Positions 5,000 through 6,137 of a stretch of 6,137 bases of DNA are shown piece by piece (position 1 is the first letter of the stretch; every line of letters starts with the position of its first letter). The translations under genes were made by a program, and so were the position numbers. Location of the stretch: assembly GCA_049515175.1 (NCBI GenBank), contig JBEKUI010000266.1, forward strand, positions 1 to 6,137, read 5' to 3'. Source of the stretch: JACQNR01 sp049515175. GTDB taxonomy: Bacteria > Acidobacteriota > Terriglobia > UBA7540. The notes beneath the pieces are model-generated. The model searched no databases, had not been told where the DNA came from, and saw only the letters and a list, made by a program, of their open reading frames with translations.

Positions 5000-6137
5000 C
5001 GACCCCTTCAACCGTCCTTCCTACCTCTTGCCTACTGTTGCTCTCCGGCGGCATCGCCGGCATCTTCAGTTGGATCGCGCGCCAGACCGCTCCCTATGCG
5101 ACCGTGCCTGAAACGATCGGACTGCTGCTGGCGGCGGGCTTGCTCTATGTCATCGCCGCTTACATCGTCCAGCGGTTCGCGCTGGGGCTGGCGGCGCTGC
5201 TTATCATCTTGGGCGCTGCGCTGGCGTTCCGCCTGCTGCTTCTTTCAGCCCCGCCGACGCTCTCTGCCGACGTTTACCGCTACCAGTGGGAGGGCCGTGT
5301 GCAGCGCGCCGGCATCAATCCTTATGCCGCCCATCCCGACGCCCTCCGCCACCTCGCACTCGAAGACCCCGCTCACCCCCTGGACGTGGGAAGGACGACT
5401 CCCACGCTCTACCCACCCCTCAGCGAAAACTCCTTCTCCTGGGCGAAAACAATCAGGGGCTACAAGCGGCTCTACGTGGGCCTCGATGCGGCGAGTATCG
5501 TCGTGCTCCTACTGCTCCTGACGATCCGAAAACAGCCGCTCCAGCGCGTCCTGATGTACGCGTGGAATCCCGGGGTGGTCGTCGCGTTCAGCCTGTGCGG
5601 CCACCACGATTCGCTCGCCATCCTGGCGCTGCTTGCGGCTAACCTCTTCATTATAAAGCATCGACAGGAAATGTCAATCGTCTTTCTGGCGCTCTCGTTC
5701 CTCTCCAAGTTCTTCGGGGGAATTCTCCTTCCGGTCTTCCTGAAACGAACTCGCTGGAGGTATGCGGTGCTCTTCTTGGCGGTCGTCGTAGCGGGGTACG
5801 TCCCCTATGCCAGCGCCGGCCGCAAACTCCTCGAGGGGCTCTTGCAGTACTCCGCAGTGTGGGAAAACAACGACAGCCTGTTCCGCCTGATGATGCTGGC
5901 GGGCAACTGCCGCCCTCAGGCCGGACTGCTCGCCGGCGTCTTTCTCGCTGCATTGGTCCTTTGGGCTCTCAAGCGCCGCATGGAGCCACTGCAAGCCAGC
6001 TTGTTTCTGATCGCGGGATTGCTCCTGCTTTCCCCCAACGCTTTCCCCTGGTATTTCACGTGGTCGATCCCGTTCCTGTGCTTCTATTCCAACACGCCAT
6101 GGCTACTTCTGAGCGTCACCTGCGTGCTCGGCTACGC
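4984..6137 (+). CDS. GT-C polytopic glycosyltransferase, GT87/DUF2029-like, cut by the right edge
   Basis: The frame is open from the ATG at 4984 to the last base: 384 codons without a stop, and no stop codon in the window. The protein is a multi-helix membrane enzyme expected to use a polyprenyl-phosphate sugar on the outer face of the inner membrane. After two or three N-terminal helices (about 15-31, 43-63, 65-88) comes the family motif SADVYRYQWEGRVQ (94-107), with D96 the probable catalytic Asp of the first outer loop. INPY (111-114) and YPPLSE (143-148) follow, then YAWNPGVVVAFSLCGHHDS (192-210), LSKFF (240-244), and LLLLSPNAFPWYFTW (346-360) near the right end. The order and content match mannosyltransferase-type GT87/DUF2029 proteins. 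Sugar and acceptor are unknown. An in-frame ATG at 4948 is possible but less likely. No strong ribosome binding site precedes 4984, so the N-terminus is uncertain. Confidence 0.85.
   Translation, partial: MNSESATPSTVLPTSCLLLLSGGIAGIFSWIARQTAPYATVPETIGLLLAAGLLYVIAAYIVQRFALGLAALLIILGAALAFRLLLLSAPPTLSADVYRYQWEGRVQRAGINPYAAHPDALRHLALEDPAHPLDVGRTTPTLYPPLSENSFSWAKTIRGYKRLYVGLDAASIVVLLLLLTIRKQPLQRVLMYAWNPGVVVAFSLCGHHDSLAILALLAANLFIIKHRQEMSIVFLALSFLSKFFGGILLPVFLKRTRWRYAVLFLAVVVAGYVPYASAGRKLLEGLLQYSAVWENNDSLFRLMMLAGNCRPQAGLLAGVFLAALVLWALKRRMEPLQASLFLIAGLLLLSPNAFPWYFTWSIPFLCFYSNTPWLLLSVTCVLGY

Noticed and set aside
5096..5642. Short plus-strand open frames inside the GT-C gene
   Set aside because: They are out-of-frame shadows. 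The frame from 4984 is open to the window end and carries the family motifs.

Overview
The window looks like chromosomal DNA from a high-GC soil- or sediment-type bacterium. The best guess is Acidobacteriota, from the style of the proteins: a processive GT2 synthase with an FNFNGTAGMW motif, an exported M24B peptidase, a DUF433/DUF5615 pair and a GT-C mannosyltransferase-like enzyme. Related phyla cannot be excluded, because no rRNA or marker gene is present.

Layout, left to right. Positions 1-84 may hold the last 27 codons of an unrecognised plus-strand gene. Positions 85-387 are non-coding and carry two near-identical 38-bp direct repeats (175 bp apart) and a small hairpin between them. From 388 to 4956 every gene reads leftward. 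In transcription order they are a membrane GT2 polysaccharide synthase-like enzyme (4956-3337), a type II toxin-antitoxin-like pair (DUF433 antitoxin 3222-2992, DUF5615 PIN-like toxin 2995-2666, 4-bp overlap), an exported Xaa-Pro aminopeptidase-like metallopeptidase (2526-1159) and a class I SAM methyltransferase (1137-388). The last two lie 21 bp apart in the same frame and are probably cotranscribed. From 4984 to the right edge a polytopic GT-C glycosyltransferase (GT87/DUF2029-like) reads rightward. Its frame is open to the last base, so the gene is cut by the window.

The two glycosyltransferases diverge from start codons only 27 bp apart. That gap, and the first codons of the rightward gene, are made of a degenerate heptanucleotide tandem repeat that also forms an inverted repeat around the rightward ATG. 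The best rightward promoter match lies inside the 5' end of the GT2 gene. A shared role in making a cell-surface or lipid-linked glycan is a reasonable inference, but the sequence does not prove it.

I see no clear sign of an undescribed multi-gene system. The most noteworthy items are the repeat-built divergent glycosyltransferase junction, the toxin-antitoxin pair with a predicted near-leaderless GTG-started antitoxin, and the paired 38-bp repeats at the left.
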